A DNA stretch of 64,000 bases from Maratus speciosus (GCA_963932465.1 CAWVRF010001058.1:186001-250000), one strand, 5' to 3'. Positions 26,861 to 41,600 are shown, counted from the stretch's first letter. The notes: generated by a model from the letters alone, not told the origin. Numbers and translations are program-made.

Positions 26861-29800
26861 CAACAAATGAGTTACCGCATATAAGACACGCAATATTTAT
26901 GAATTGAATTCCGGTGCAGGGCTGAAAATTAATTTATTAATAAATAATAAAGCGAAACCGAATATATTGTTTCAACAATCAAAGCATTGTTAGAAAATTC
27001 ATCAGAAAGAATTACCGCATATAAAACACGCAATATTTATGAATTGAATTCCGCTGCAGGGCTCAAAATTAATTTATTAATAAATAATAAAGCGAAATCG
27101 AATATGTTGTTTAAACAATCAAAGCATTGTTAGAAATTTCATCAGAAAGAGTTACCGCATATAAAACACGCAATATTTATGAATTGAATTCCGGTGCAGG
27201 GCTCAAAATTAATTTATTAATAAATAATAAAGCGAAACCGAATATATTGTTTCAACAATCAAAGCATTGTTAGAAAATTCAACGAATGAGTTACCGCATA
27301 TAAGACACGCAATATTTATGAATTGAATTCCGGTGCAGGGCTGAAAATTAATTTCTTAATAAATAATAAAGCGAAACCGAATATATTGTTTCAACAATCA
27401 AAGCATTGTTAGAAAATTTATCAGAAAGAGTTACCGCATATAAAACAGGCAATATTTATGAATTGAATTCCGGTGCACCGATGAAAATTAATTTCTTATT
27501 AAATAATAAAGCGAAACCGAATATATTGTTTCAACAATCAAAGCATTGTTAGAAAATTCATCAGAAAGAGTTACCGCATATAAAACACGCAATATTTATG
27601 AATTGAAATCCGGTACAGGGCTGAAAATTAATTTCTTAATAAATAATAAAGAGAAACCGAATATATTGTTTCAACAATCAAAGCATTGTTAGAAAATTTA
27701 TCAGAAAGAGTTACCGCATATAAAACACGCAATATTTATGAATTGAATTCCGGTGCACCGATGAAAATTAATTTCTTATTAAATAATAAAGCGAAACCGA
27801 ATATATTGTTTCAACAATCAAAGCATTGTTAGAAAATTCATCAGAAAGAGTTACCGCATATAAAACACGCAATATTTATGAATTGAAATCCGGTACAGGG
27901 CTGAAAATTAATTTCTTAATAAATAATAAAGAGAAACCGAATATATTGTTTCAACAATCAAAGCATTGTTAGAAAATTCATCAGAAAGAGTTACCGCATA
28001 TAAAACACGCAATATTTATGAAATGAATTCCGGTGCACCGCTGAAAATTAATTTCTTAATAAATAATAAAGCGAAACCGAATATATTGTTTCAACAATCA
28101 ATGCATTGTTAGAAAATTCATCAGAAAGAGTTACCGCATATAAAACACGCAATATTTATGAATTGAAATCCGGTACAGGGCAGAAAATTAATTTCTTAAT
28201 AAATAATAAAGAGAAACCCAATATATTGTTTCAACAATCAAAGCATTGTTAGAAAATTTATCAGAAAGAGTTACCGCATATAAAACACGCAATATTTATG
28301 AATTGAATTCCGGTGCACCGATGAAAATTAATTTCTTATTAAATAATAAAGCGAAACCGAATATATTGTTTCAACAATCAAAGCATTGTTAGAAAATTCA
28401 TCAGAAAGAGTTACCGCATATAAAACACGCAATATTTATGAATTGAATTCCGGTGCAGGGCTGAAAATTAATTTCTTAATAAATAATAAAGCGAAACCGA
28501 ATATATTGTTTCAACAATCAAAGCAGTGTTAGAAAATTAATCAGAAAGAGTTACCGCATATAAAACACGCAATATTTATGAAATGAATTCCGGTGCACCG
28601 CTGAAAATTAATTTCTTAATAAATAATAAAGCGAAACCGAATATATTGTTTCAACAATCAATGCATTGTTAGAAAATTCATCAGAAAGAGTTACCGCATA
28701 TAAAACACGCAATATTTATGAATTGAAATCCGGTACAGGGCTGAAAATTAATTTCTTAATAAATAATAAAGAGAAACCGAATATACTGTTTCAACAATCA
28801 AAGCATTGTTAGAAAATTTATCAGAAAGAGTTACCGCATATAAAACACGCAATATTTATGAATTGAATTCCGGTGCACCGATGAAAATTAATTTCTTATT
28901 AAATAATAAAGCGAAACCGAATATATTGTTTCAACAATCAAAGCATTGTTAGAAAATTCATCAGAAAGAGTTACCGCATATAAAACACGCAATATTTATG
29001 AATTGAATTCCGGTGCAGGGCTGAAAATTAATTTCTTAATAAATAATAAAGCGAAACCGAATATATTGTTTCAACAATCAAAGCATTGCTAGAAAATTCA
29101 TCAGAAAGAGTTACCGCATATAAAACACGCAATATTTATGAAATGATTTCCGGTGCAGGGCTGAAAATTAATTTCTTAATAAATAATAAAGCGAAACCGA
29201 ATATATTGTTTCAACAATCAAAGCATTGTTAGAAAATTCATCAGAAAGAGTTACCGCATATAAAACACGCAATATTTATGAATTGAATTCCGCTGCAGGG
29301 CTCAAAATTAATTTATTAATAAATAATAAAGCGAAACCGAATATATTGTTTCAACAATCAAAGCATTGTTAGAAAATTCATCAGAAAGAGTTACCGCATA
29401 TAAAACACGCAATATTTATGAATTGAATCCCGGTGCAGGGCTCAAAATTAATTTCTTAGTAAATAATAAAGCGAAACAGAATATATTGTTTAAACAATCA
29501 AAGCATTGTTAGAAAATTCATCAGAAAGAGTTATCGCATATAAAACACGCAATATTTATGAATTGAATTCCAGTGCAGGGCTGAAAATTAATTTTTTAAT
29601 AAATAATAAAGCGAAACCGAATATATTGTTTCAACAATGAAAGCATTGTTAGAAAATTCATCAGAAAGAGTTACCGCATATAAAACACGCAATATTTATG
29701 AATTGAATTCCGGTGCAGGGCTGAAAATTAATTTCTTAATAAATAATAAAGCGAAACCGAATATATTGTTTCAACAATCAAAGCATTGTTAGAAAATTCA

Positions 29801-30218
29801 TCTGAAAGAGTTACCGCATATAAAACACGCAATAATTATGAATTGAATTCCGGTGCAGGACTGAAAATTAATTTCTTAATAAATAATAAAGCGAAATCGA
29901 ATATATTGTTTCAACAATCAAAGCATTGTTAGAAAATTCATCAGAAAGAGTTACCGCATATAAAACACGCAATATTTATGAATTGAATTCCGGTGCAGGG
30001 CTGAAAATTAATTTTTTAATAAATAATAAAGCGAAACCGAATATATTGTTTCAACAATAAAAGCATTGTTAGAAAATTCATCAGAAAGAGTTACCGCATA
30101 TAAAACACGCAATATTTATGAATTGAATTCCGGTGCAGGGCTCAAAATTAATTTATTAATAAATAATAAATTGAAACCGAATATATTGTTTCAACAATCA
30201 AAGCATTGTTAGAAAATT
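26861..30218 (+). repeat. HOR unit 10 (24 monomers, 3358 bp)
   Basis: It starts as a copy of unit 8, including gggcagaaaa at 28179. Instead of the chimeric jump it continues through gatttcc-A, H', G, I, A, J, K (with caataaaagc near 30056) and B. It therefore shows the intact arrangement from which the unit 8 junction was made. Confidence 0.78.
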
Positions 30219-33016
30219 CAACAAATGAGTTACCGCATATAAGACACGCAATATTTATGAATTGAATTCCGGTGCAGGGCTGAAAATTAATTTATTAATA
30301 AATAATAAAGCGAAACCGAATATATTGTTTCAACAATCAAAGCATTGTTAGAAAATTCATCAGAAAGAATTACCGCATATAAAACACGCAATATTTATGA
30401 ATTGAATTCCGCTGCAGGGCTCAAAATTAATTTATTAATAAATAATAAAGCGAAATCGAATATGTTGTTTAAACAATCAAAGCATTGTTAGAAATTTCAT
30501 CAGAAAGAGTTACCGCATATAAAACACGCAATATTTATGAATTGAATTCCGGTGCAGGGCTCAAAATTAATTTATTAATAAATAATAAAGCGAAACCGAA
30601 TATATTGTTTCAACAATCAAAGCATTGTTAGAAAATTCAACGAATGAGTTACCGCATATAAGACACGCAATATTTATGAATTGAATTCCGGTGCAGGGCT
30701 GAAAATTAATTTCTTAATAAATAATAAAGCGAAACCGAATATATTGTTTCAACAATCAAAGCATTGTTAGAAAATTTATCAGAAAGAGTTACCGCATATA
30801 AAACAGGCAATATTTATGAATTGAATTCCGGTGCACCGATGAAAATTAATTTCTTATTAAATAATAAAGCGAAACCGAATATATTGTTTCAACAATCAAA
30901 GCATTGTTAGAAAATTCATCAGAAAGAGTTACCGCATATAAAACACGCAATATTTATGAATTGAAATCCGGTACAGGGCTGAAAATTAATTTCTTAATAA
31001 ATAATAAAGAGAAACCGAATATATTGTTTCAACAATCAAAGCATTGTTAGAAAATTTATCAGAAAGAGTTACCGCATATAAAACACGCAATATTTATGAA
31101 TTGAATTCCGGTGCACCGATGAAAATTAATTTCTTATTAAATAATAAAGCGAAACCGAATATATTGTTTCAACAATCAAAGCATTGTTAGAAAATTCATC
31201 AGAAAGAGTTACCGCATATAAAACACGCAATATTTATGAATTGAAATCCGGTACAGGGCTGAAAATTAATTTCTTAATAAATAATAAAGAGAAACCGAAT
31301 ATATTGTTTCAACAATCAAAGCATTGTTAGAAAATTCATCAGAAAGAGTTACCGCATATAAAACACGCAATATTTATGAAATGAATTCCGGTGCACCGCT
31401 GAAAATTAATTTCTTAATAAATAATAAAGCGAAACCGAATATATTGTTTCAACAATCAATGCATTGTTAGAAAATTCATCAGAAAGAGTTACCGCATATA
31501 AAACACGCAATATTTATGAATTGAAATCCGGTACAGGGCTGAAAATTAATTTCTTAATAAATAATAAAGAGAAACCCAATATATTGTTTCAACAATCAAA
31601 GCATTGTTAGAAAATTTATCAGAAAGAGTTACCGCATATAAAACACGCAATATTTATGAATTGAATTCCGGTGCACCGATGAAAATTAATTTCTTATTAA
31701 ATAATAAAGCGAAACCGAATATATTGTTTCAACAATCAAAGCATTGTTAGAAAATTCATCAGAAAGAGTTACCGCATATAAAACACGCAATATTTATGAA
31801 TTGAATTCCGGTGCAGGGCTGAAAATTAATTTCTTAATAAATAATAAAGCGAAACCGAATATATTGTTTCAACAATCAAAGCATTGCTAGAAAATTCATC
31901 AGAAAGAGTTACCGCATATAAAACACGCAATATTTATGAAATGATTTCCGGTGCAGGGCTGAAAATTAATTTCTTAATAAATAATAAAGCGAAACCGAAT
32001 ATATTGTTTCAACAATCAAAGCATTGTTAGAAAATTCATCAGAAAGAGTTACCGCATATAAAACACGCAATATTTATGAATTGAATTCCGCTGCAGGGCT
32101 CAAAATTAATTTATTAATAAATAATAAAGCGAAACCGAATATATTGTTTCAACAATCAAAGCATTGTTAGAAAATTCATCAGAAAGAGTTACCGCATATA
32201 AAACACGCAATATTTATGAATTGAATCCCGGTGCAGGGCTCAAAATTAATTTCTTAGTAAATAATAAAGCGAAACAGAATATATTGTTTAAACAATCAAA
32301 GCATTGTTAGAAAATTCATCAGAAAGAGTTATCGCATATAAAACACGCAATATTTATGAATTGAATTCCGGTGCAGGGCTGAAAATTAATTTTTTAATAA
32401 ATAATAAAGCGAAACCGAATATATTGTTTCAACAATGAAAGCATTGTTAGAAAATTCATCAGAAAGAGTTACCGCATATAAAACACGCAATATTTATGAA
32501 TTGAATTCCGGTGCAGGGCTGAAAATTAATTTCTTAATAAATAATAAAGCGAAACCGAATATATTGATTCAACAATCAAAGCATTGTTAGAAAATTCATC
32601 TGAAAGAGTTACCGCATATAAAACACGCAATAATTATGAATTGAATTCCGGTGCAGGACTGAAAATTAATTTCTTAATAAATAATAAAGCGAAATCGAAT
32701 ATATTGTTTCAACAATCAAAGCATTGTTAGAAAATTCATCAGAAAGAGTTACCGCATATAAAACACGCAATATTTATGAATTGAATTCCGGTGCAGGGCT
32801 GAAAATTAATTTTTTAATAAATAATAAAGCGAAACCGAATTTATTGTTTCAACAATCAAAGCATTGTTAGAAAATTCATCAGAAAGAGTTACCGCATATA
32901 AAACACGCAATATTTATGAATTGAATTCCGGTGCAGGGCTCAAAATTAATTTATTAATAAATAATAAATTGAAACCGAATATATTGTTTCAACAATCAAA
33001 GCATTGTTAGAAAATT
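30219..33016 (+). repeat. HOR unit 11 (20 monomers, 2798 bp)
   Basis: As unit 10 but with one A-L-D-C block (four monomers, 560 bp) fewer: core, D, L, D, C, A(ctag), gatttcc, H', G, I, A, J, K, B. The D monomer near 31500-31600 keeps aaacccaat but reads gggctg, so it separates the two changes that are joined in units 8 and 10. Confidence 0.78.
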
Positions 33017-36000
33017 CAACAAATGAGTTACCGCATATAAGACACGCAATATTTATGAATTGAATTCCGGTGCAGGGCTGAAAATTAATTTATTAATAAA
33101 TAATAAAGCGAAACCGAATATATTGTTTCAACAATCAAAGCATTGTTAGAAAATTCATCAGAAAGAATTACCGCATATAAAACACGCAATATTTATGAAT
33201 TGAATTCCGCTGCAGGGCTCAAAATTAATTTATTAATAAATAATAAAGCGAAATCGAATATGTTGTTTAAACAATCAAAGCATTGTTAGAAATTTCATCA
33301 GAAAGAGTTACCGCATATAAAACACGCAATATTTATGAATTGAATTCCGGTGCAGGGCTCAAAATTAATTTATTAATAAATAATAAAGCGAAACCGAATA
33401 TATTGTTTCAACAATCAAAGCATTGTTAGAAAATTCAACGAATGAGTTACCGCATATAAGACACGCAATATTTATGAATTGAATTCCGGTGCAGGGCTGA
33501 AAATTAATTTCTTAATAAATAATAAAGCGAAACCGAATATATTGTTTCAACAATCAAAGCATTGTTAGAAAATTTATCAGAAAGAGTTACCGCATATAAA
33601 ACAGGCAATATTTATGAATTGAATTCCGGTGCACCGATGAAAATTAATTTCTTATTAAATAATAAAGCGAAACCGAATATATTGTTTCAACAATCAAAGC
33701 ATTGTTAGAAAATTCATCAGAAAGAGTTACCGCATATAAAACACGCAATATTTATGAATTGAAATCCGGTACAGGGCTGAAAATTAATTTCTTAATAAAT
33801 AATAAAGAGAAACCGAATATATTGTTTCAACAATCAAAGCATTGTTAGAAAATTTATCAGAAAGAGTTACCGCATATAAAACACGCAATATTTATGAATT
33901 GAATTCCGGTGCACCGATGAAAATTAATTTCTTATTAAATAATAAAGCGAAACCGAATATATTGTTTCAACAATCAAAGCATTGTTAGAAAATTCATCAG
34001 AAAGAGTTACCGCATATAAAACACGCAATATTTATGAATTGAAATCCGGTACAGGGCTGAAAATTAATTTCTTAATAAATAATAAAGAGAAACCGAATAT
34101 ATTGTTTCAACAATCAAAGCATTGTTAGAAAATTTATCAGAAAGAGTTACCGCATATAAAACACGCAATATTTATGAATTGAATTCCGGTGCACCGATGA
34201 AAATTAATTTCTTATTAAATAATAAAGCGAAACCGAATATATTGTTTCAACAATCAAAGCATTGTTAGAAAATTCATCAGAAAGAGTTACCGCAAATAAA
34301 ACACGCAATATTTATGAATTGAATTCCGGTGCAGGGCTGAAAATTAATTTCTTAATAAATAATAAAGCGAAACCGAATATATTGTTTCAACAATCAAAGC
34401 AGTGTTAGAAAATTCATCACAAAGAGTTACCGCATATAAAACACGCAATATTTATGAAATGAATTCCGGTGCACCGCTGAAAATTAATTTCTTAATAAAT
34501 AATAAAGCGAAACCGAATATATTGTTTCAACAATCAATGCATTGTTAGAAAATTCATCAGAAAGAGTTACCGCATATAAAACACGCAATATTTATGAATT
34601 GAAATCTGGCACAGGGCTGAAAATTAATTTCTTAATAAATAATAAAGAGAAACCGAATATATTGTTTCAACAATCAAAGCATTGTTAGAAAATTTATCAG
34701 AAAGAGTTACCGCATATAAAACACGCAATATTTATGAATTGAATTCCGGTGCACCGATGAAAATTAATTTCTTATTAAATAATAAAGCGAAACCGAATAT
34801 ATTGTTTCAACAATCAAAGCATTGTTAGAAAATTCATCAGAAAGAGTTACCGCATATAAAACACGCAATATTTATGAATTGAATTCCGGTGCAGGGCTCA
34901 AAATTAATTTATTAATAAATAATAAAGCGAAACCGAATATATTGTTTCAACAATCAAAGCATTGTTAGAAAATTCATCAGAAAGAGTTACCGCATATAAA
35001 ACACGCAATATTTATGAATTGAATTCCGGTGCAGGGCTGAAAATTAATTTCTTAATAAATAATAAAGCGAAACCGGATATATTGTTTCAACAATCAAAGC
35101 ATTGCTAGAAAATTCATCAGAAAGAGTTACCGCATATAAAACACGCAATATTTATGAATTGATTTCCGGTGCAGGGCTGAAAATTAATTTATTAATAAAT
35201 AATAAAGCGAAACCGAATATATTGTTTCAACAATCAAAGCATTGTTAGAAAATTCAACGAATGAGTTACCGCATATAAGACACGCAATATTTATGAATTG
35301 AATTCCGGTGCAGGGCTGAAAATTAATTTCTTAATAAATAATAAAGCGAAACCGAATATATTGTTTCAACAATCAAAGCATTGTTAGAAAATTTATCAGA
35401 AAGAGTTACCGCATATAAAACAGGCAATATTTATGAATTGAATTCCGGTGCACCGATGAAAATTAATTTCTTATTAAATAATAAAGCGAAACCGAATATA
35501 TTGTTTCAACAATCAAAGCATTGTTAGAAAATTCATCAGAAAGAGTTACCGCATATAAAACACGCAATATTTATGAATTGAAATCCGGTACAGGGCTGAA
35601 AATTAATTTCTTAATAAATAATAAAGAGAAACCGAATATATTGTTTCAACAATCAAAGCATTGTTAGAAAATTTATCAGAAAGAGTTACCGCATATAAAA
35701 CACGCAATATTTATGAATTGAATTCCGGTGCACCGATGAAAATTAATTTCTTATTAAATAATAAAGCGAAACCGAATATATTGTTTCAACAATCAAAGCA
35801 TTGTTAGAAAATTCATCAGAAAGAGTTACCGCATATAAAACACGCAATATTTATGAATTGAAATCCGGTACAGGGCTGAAAATTAATTTCTTAATAAATA
35901 ATAAAGAGAAACCGAATATATTGTTTCAACAATCAAAGCATTGTTAGAAAATTTATCAGAAAGAGTTACCGCATATAAAACACGCAATATTTATGAATTG

Positions 36001-38053
36001 AATTCCGGTGCACCGATGAAAATTAATTTCTTATTAAATAATAAAGCGAAACCGAATATATTGTTTCAACAATCAAAGCATTGTTAGAAAATTCATCAGA
36101 AAGAGTTACCGCAAATAAAACACGCAATATTTATGAATTGAATTCCGGTGCAGGGCTGAAAATTAATTTCTTAATAAATAATAAAGCGAAACCGAATATA
36201 TTGTTTCAACAATCAAAGCAGTGTTAGAAAATTCATCACAAAGAGTTACCGCATATAAAACACGCAATATTTATGAAATGAATTCCGGTGCACCGCTGAA
36301 AATTAATTTCTTAATAAATAATAAAGCGAAACCGAATATATTGTTTCAACAATCAATGCATTGTTAGAAAATTCATCAGAAAGAGTTACCGCATATAAAA
36401 CACGCAATATTTATGAATTGAAATCTGGCACAGGGCTGAAAATTAATTTCTTAATAAATAATAAAGAGAAACCGAATATATTGTTTCAACAATCAAAGCA
36501 TTGTTAGAAAATTTATCAGAAAGAGTTACCGCATATAAAACACGCAATATTTATGAATTGAATTCCGGTGCACCGATGAAAATTAATTTCTTATTAAATA
36601 ATAAAGCGAAACCGAATATATTGTTTCAACAATCAAAGCATTGTTAGAAAATTCATCAGAAAGAGTTACCGCATATAAAACACGCAATATTTATGAATTG
36701 AATTCCGGTGCAGGGCTCAAAATTAATTTATTAATAAATAATAAAGCGAAACCGAATATATTGTTTCAACAATCAAAGCATTGTTAGAAAATTCATCAGA
36801 AAGAGTTACCGCATATAAAACACGCAATATTTATGAATTGAATTCCGGTGCAGGGCTGAAAATTAATTTCTTAATAAATAATAAAGCGAAACCGGATATA
36901 TTGTTTCAACAATCAAAGCATTGCTAGAAAATTCATCAGAAAGAGTTACCGCATATAAAACACGCAATATTTATGAATTGATTTCCGGTGCAGGGCTGAA
37001 AATTAATTTCTTAATAAATAATAAAGCGAAACCGAATATATTGTTTCAACAATCAAAGCATTGTTAGAAAATTCATCAGAAAGAGTTACCGCATATAAAA
37101 CACGCAATATTTATGAATTGAATTCCGCTGCAGGGCTCAAAATTAATTTATTAATAAATAATAAAGCGAAACCGAATATATTGTTTCAACAATCAAAGTA
37201 TTGTTAGAAAATTCATCAGAAAGAGTTACCGCATATAAAACACGCAATATTTATGAATTGAATCCCGGTGCAGGGCTCAAAATTAATTTCTTAGTAAATA
37301 ATAAAGCGAAACCGAATATATTGTTTAAACAATCAAAGCATTGTTAGAAAATTCATCAGAAAGAGTTATCGCATATAAAACACGCAATATTTATGAATTG
37401 AATTCCGGTGCAGGGCTGAAAATTAATTTTTTAATAAATAATAAAGCGAAACCGAATATATTGTTTCAACAATGAAAGCATTGTTAGAAAATTCATCAGA
37501 AAGAGTTACCGCATATAAAACACGCAATATTTATGAATTGAATTCCGGTGCAGGGCTGAAAATTAATTTCTTAATAAATAATAAAGCGAAACCGAATATA
37601 TTGTTTCAACAATCAAAGCATTGTTAGAAAATTCATCTGAAAGAGTTACCGCATATAAAACACGCAATAATTATGAATTGAATTCCGGTGCAGGACTGAA
37701 AATTAATTTCTTAATAAATAATAAAGCGAAATCGAATATATTGTTTCAACAATCAAAGCATTGTTAGAAAATTCATCAGAAAGAGTTACCGCATATAAAA
37801 CACGCAATATTTATGAATTGAATTCCGGTGCAGGGCTGAAAATTAATTTTTTAATAAATAATAAAGCGAAACCGAATTTATTGTTTCAACAATCAAAGCA
37901 TTGTTAGAAAATTCATCAGAAAGAGTTACCGCATATAAAACACGCAATATTTATGAATTGAATTCCGGTGCAGGGCTCAAAATTAATTTATTAATAAATA
38001 ATAAAGCGAAACCGAATATATTGTTTCAACAATCAAAGCATTGTTAGAAAATT
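33017..38053 (+). repeat. HOR unit 12 (36 monomers, 5037 bp)
   Basis: F, H, B, then a 13-monomer block twice over (see the entry at 33436), then H', G, I, A, J, K and B. The only E monomer of domain I without F, H and B before it is inside this unit, at 35255. Confidence 0.8.
33436..37073 (+). repeat. Tandem duplication of 1819 bp (13 monomers)
   Basis: The block E-C-D-C-D-C-M-L-D-C-B-A-gatttcc occurs at 33436-35254 and again at 35255-37073. The rare gaaatctggc (34601 and 36420) and the catcacaaag marker (about 34418 and 36237) are in both at the same 1819-bp offset. The length is 13 x 140 minus 1, because E is 139 bp. The last monomer of copy 1 is a chimera. Confidence 0.9.
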
Positions 38054-38611
38054 CAACAAATGAGTTACCGCATATAAGACACGCAATATTTATGAATTGA
38101 ATTCCGGTGCAGGGCTGAAAATTAATTTATTATTAAATAATAAAGCGAAAACAAATATATTGTTTCAACAATCAAAGCATTGTTAGAAAATTCATCAGAA
38201 AGAATTACCGCATATAAAACACGCAATATTTATGAATTGAATTCCGCTGCAGGGCTCAAAATTAATTTATTAAAAAATAATAAAGCGAAATCGAATATGT
38301 TGTTTAAACAATCAAAGCATTGTTAGAAATTTCATCAGAAAGAGTTACCGCATATAAAACACGCAATATTTATGAATTGAATTCCGGTGCAGGGCTCAAA
38401 ATTAATTTATTAATAAATAATAAAGCGAAACCGAATATATTGTTTCAACAATCAAAGCATTGTTAGAAAATTCAACGAATGAGTTACCGCATATAAGACA
38501 CGCAATATTTATGAACTGAATTCCGGTGCAGGGCTGAAAATTAATTTCTTAATAAATAATAAAGCGAAACCGAATATATTGTTTCAACAATCAAAGCATT
38601 GTTAGAAAATT

Positions 38612-41600
38612 CATCAGAAAGTGTTACCGCATGTAAAACACGCAATATTTATGAATTGAATTCCGGTGCAGGGCTGAAAATTAATTTATAAATAAATAAT
38701 AAAGCGAAACCGAATATATTGTTTCAACAATCAAAGCATTGTTAGAAAATTCATCAGAAAGTGTTACCGCATATAAAACACGCAATATTTATGAATTGAA
38801 TTCCGGTGCAGGGCTGAAAATTAATTTCTTAATAAATAATAAAGCGAAACCGAATATATTGTTTCAAAAATCAAAGCATTGTTAGAAAATTCATCAGAAA
38901 GAGTTACCGCATATAAAACACGCAATATTTATGAATTGAATTCCGCTGCAGGGCTCAAAATTAATTTAATAATAAATAATAAAGCGAAACCGAATATATT
39001 GTTTCAACAATCAAAGCATTGTTAGAAAATTCATCAGAAAGAGTTACCGCATATAAAACACGCAATATTTATGAATTGAATTCCGGTGCAGGGCTGAAAA
39101 TTAATTTCTTAATAAATAATAAAGCGAAACCGAATATATTGTTTCAACAATCAAAGCATTGTTAGAAAATTCATCAGAAAGAGTTACCGCATATAAAACA
39201 CGCAATATTTATGAATTGAATTCCGGTGCAGGGCTGAAAATTAATTTCTTAATAAATAATAAAGCGAAACCGAATATATTGTTTCAACAATCAAAGCATT
39301 GTTAGAAAATTCATCAGAAAGTGTTACCGCATATAAAACACGCAATATTTATGAATTGAATTCCGGTGTAGGGCTGAAAATTAATTTATTAATAAATAAC
39401 AAAGCGAAACCGAATATATTGTTTCAACAATCAAAGCATTGTTAGAAAATTCATCAGAAAGAGTTACCGCATATAAAACACGCAATATTTATGAATTGAA
39501 TTCCGCTGCAGGGCTCAAAATTAATTTATTAATAAATAATAAAGCGAAACCGAATATATTGTTTCAACAATCAAAGCATTGTTAGAAAATTCATCAGAAA
39601 GAGTTACCGCATATAAAACACGCAATATTTATGAATTGAATTCCGGTGCAGGGCTCAAAATTAATTTCTTAATAAATAATAAAGCGAAACCGAATATATT
39701 GTTTCAACAATCAAAGCATTGTTAGAAAATTCAACAGAATGAGTTACCGCATATAAGACACGCAATATTTATGAACTGAATTCCGGTGCAGGGCTGAAAA
39801 TTAATTTCTTAATAAATAATAAAGCGAAACCGAATATATTGTTTCAACAATCAAAGCATTGTTAGAAAGTTCATCAGAAAGAGGTACCGCATATAAAACA
39901 CGCATTATTTATGAATTGAATTCCGGTGCAGGTCTGAAAATTAATTTCTTATTAAATAATAAAGCGAAACCGAATATATTGTTTCAACAATCAAAGCATT
40001 GTTAGAAAATTCATCAGAAAGAGTTACCGCATATAAAACACGCAATATTTATGAATTGAATTCCGGTGCAGGGCTGAAAATTAATTTCTTAATAAATAAT
40101 AAAGCGAAACCGAATATATTGTTTCAAAAATCAAAGCATTGTTAGAAAATTCATCAGAAAGAGTTACCGCATATAAAACACGCAATATTTATGAATTGAA
40201 TTCCGCTGCAGGGCTCAAAATTAATTTAATAATAAATAATAAAGCGAAACCGAATATATTGTTTCAACAATCAAAGCATTGTTAGAAAATTCATCAGAAA
40301 GAGTTACCGCATATAAAACACGCAATATTTATGAATTGAATTCCGGTGCAGGGCTGAAAATTAATTTCTTAATAAATAATAAAGCGAAACCGAATATATT
40401 GTTTCAACAATCAAAGCATTGTTAGAAAATTCATCAGAAAGAGTTACCGCATATAAAACACGCAATATTTATGAATTGAATTCCGGTGCAGGGCTGAAAA
40501 TTAATTTCTTAATAAATAATAAAGCGAAACCGAATATATTGTTTCAACAATCAAAGCATTGTTAGAAAATTCATCAGAAAGTGTTACCGCATATAAAACA
40601 CGCAATATTTATGAATTGAATTCCGGTGTAGGGCTGAAAATTAATTTATTAATAAATAACAAAGCGAAACCGAATATATTGTTTCAACAATCAAAGCATT
40701 GTTAGAAAATTCATCAGAAAGAGTTACCGCATATAAAACACGCAATATTTATGAATTGAATTCCGCTGCAGGGCTCAAAATTAATTTATTAATAAATAAT
40801 AAAGCGAAACCGAATATATTGTTTCAACAATCAAAGCATTGTTAGAAAATTCATCAGAAAGAGTTACCGCATATAAAACACGCAATATTTATGAATTGAA
40901 TTCCGGTGCAGGGCTCAAAATTAATTTCTTAATAAATAATAAAGCGAAACCGAATATATTGTTTCAACAATCAAAGCATTGTTAGAAAATTCATCAGAAA
41001 GAGTTACCGCATATAAAACACGCAATATTTATGAATTGAATTCCGGTGCAGGGCTGAAAATTAATTTCTTAATAAATAATAAAGCGAAACCGAATATATT
41101 GTTTCAACAATCAAAGCATTGTTAGAAAATTCATCAGAAAGAGTTACCGCATATAAAACACGCAATATTTATGAATTGAATTCCGCTGCAGGGCTCAAAA
41201 TTAATTTAATAATAAATAATAAAGCGAAACCGAATATATTGTTTCAACAATCAAAGCATTGTTAGAAAATTCATCAGAAAGAGTTACCGCATATAAAACA
41301 CGCAATATTTATGAATTGAATCCCGGTGCAGGGCTCAAAATTAATTTCTTAATAAATAATAAAGCGAAACCGGATATATTGTTTCAACAATCAAAGCACT
41401 GTTAGAAAATTCATCAGAAAGAGTTACCGCAAATAAAACACGCAATTGAATTCCGCTGTAGGGCTGAAAATTAATTTCTTAATAAATAATAAAGCGAAAC
41501 CGAATATATTGTTTCAACAATCAAAGCATTGTTAGAAAATTCATCAGAAAATGTTACCGCATGTAAAACACGCAATATTTATGAATTGAATTCCGGTGCA

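Larger units (their letters stand above)
18537..29165 (+). repeat. Tandem duplication of 5316 bp (38 monomers)
   Basis: About 18.54-23.85 kb recurs at 23.85-29.16 kb at a constant 5316-bp offset. F is at 18887 and 24203, and again at 21545 and 26861. The rare gggcagaaaa has its C at 22865 and 28181, and gaatatactg also matches. The copies are directly adjacent. The join is the chimeric monomer near 23821-23900, which begins as the gaaatgatttcc type and ends as the K type with gaatttattg and caattaaagc. Confidence 0.88.
1..38600 (+). repeat. Domain I: higher-order repeat with a fixed core and variable length
   Basis: A series of variant monomers recurs 13 times in the same order. F is caacaaatgag, 139 bp. 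H has gaattaccg, gctgcag (PstI) and atgttgtttaaac. B has gggctcaaaa and ttattaata, here with gaaatttcatc. E is caacgaatgag, 139 bp. In 12 of the 13 cases E is followed by C (tttatcag, gtgcaccgatg), D (gaaatccggtac, aaagagaaacc) and C again. F starts at 841, 3639, 7975, 10073, 14691, 17349, 18887, 21545, 24203, 26861, 30219, 33017 and 38054, and E always lies 419 bp later. The remainder of each HOR is drawn from types A, G, I, J, K, L and M and varies by whole monomers. The last core (38054) runs directly into domain II variants. Confidence 0.88.

Noticed and set aside
18537..29165. Assembly error as the cause of the tandem duplications
   Set aside because: Not excluded, but disfavoured: the copies carry private base changes and the joints are in-register chimeric monomers, as biology predicts. 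Spanning reads would settle it.
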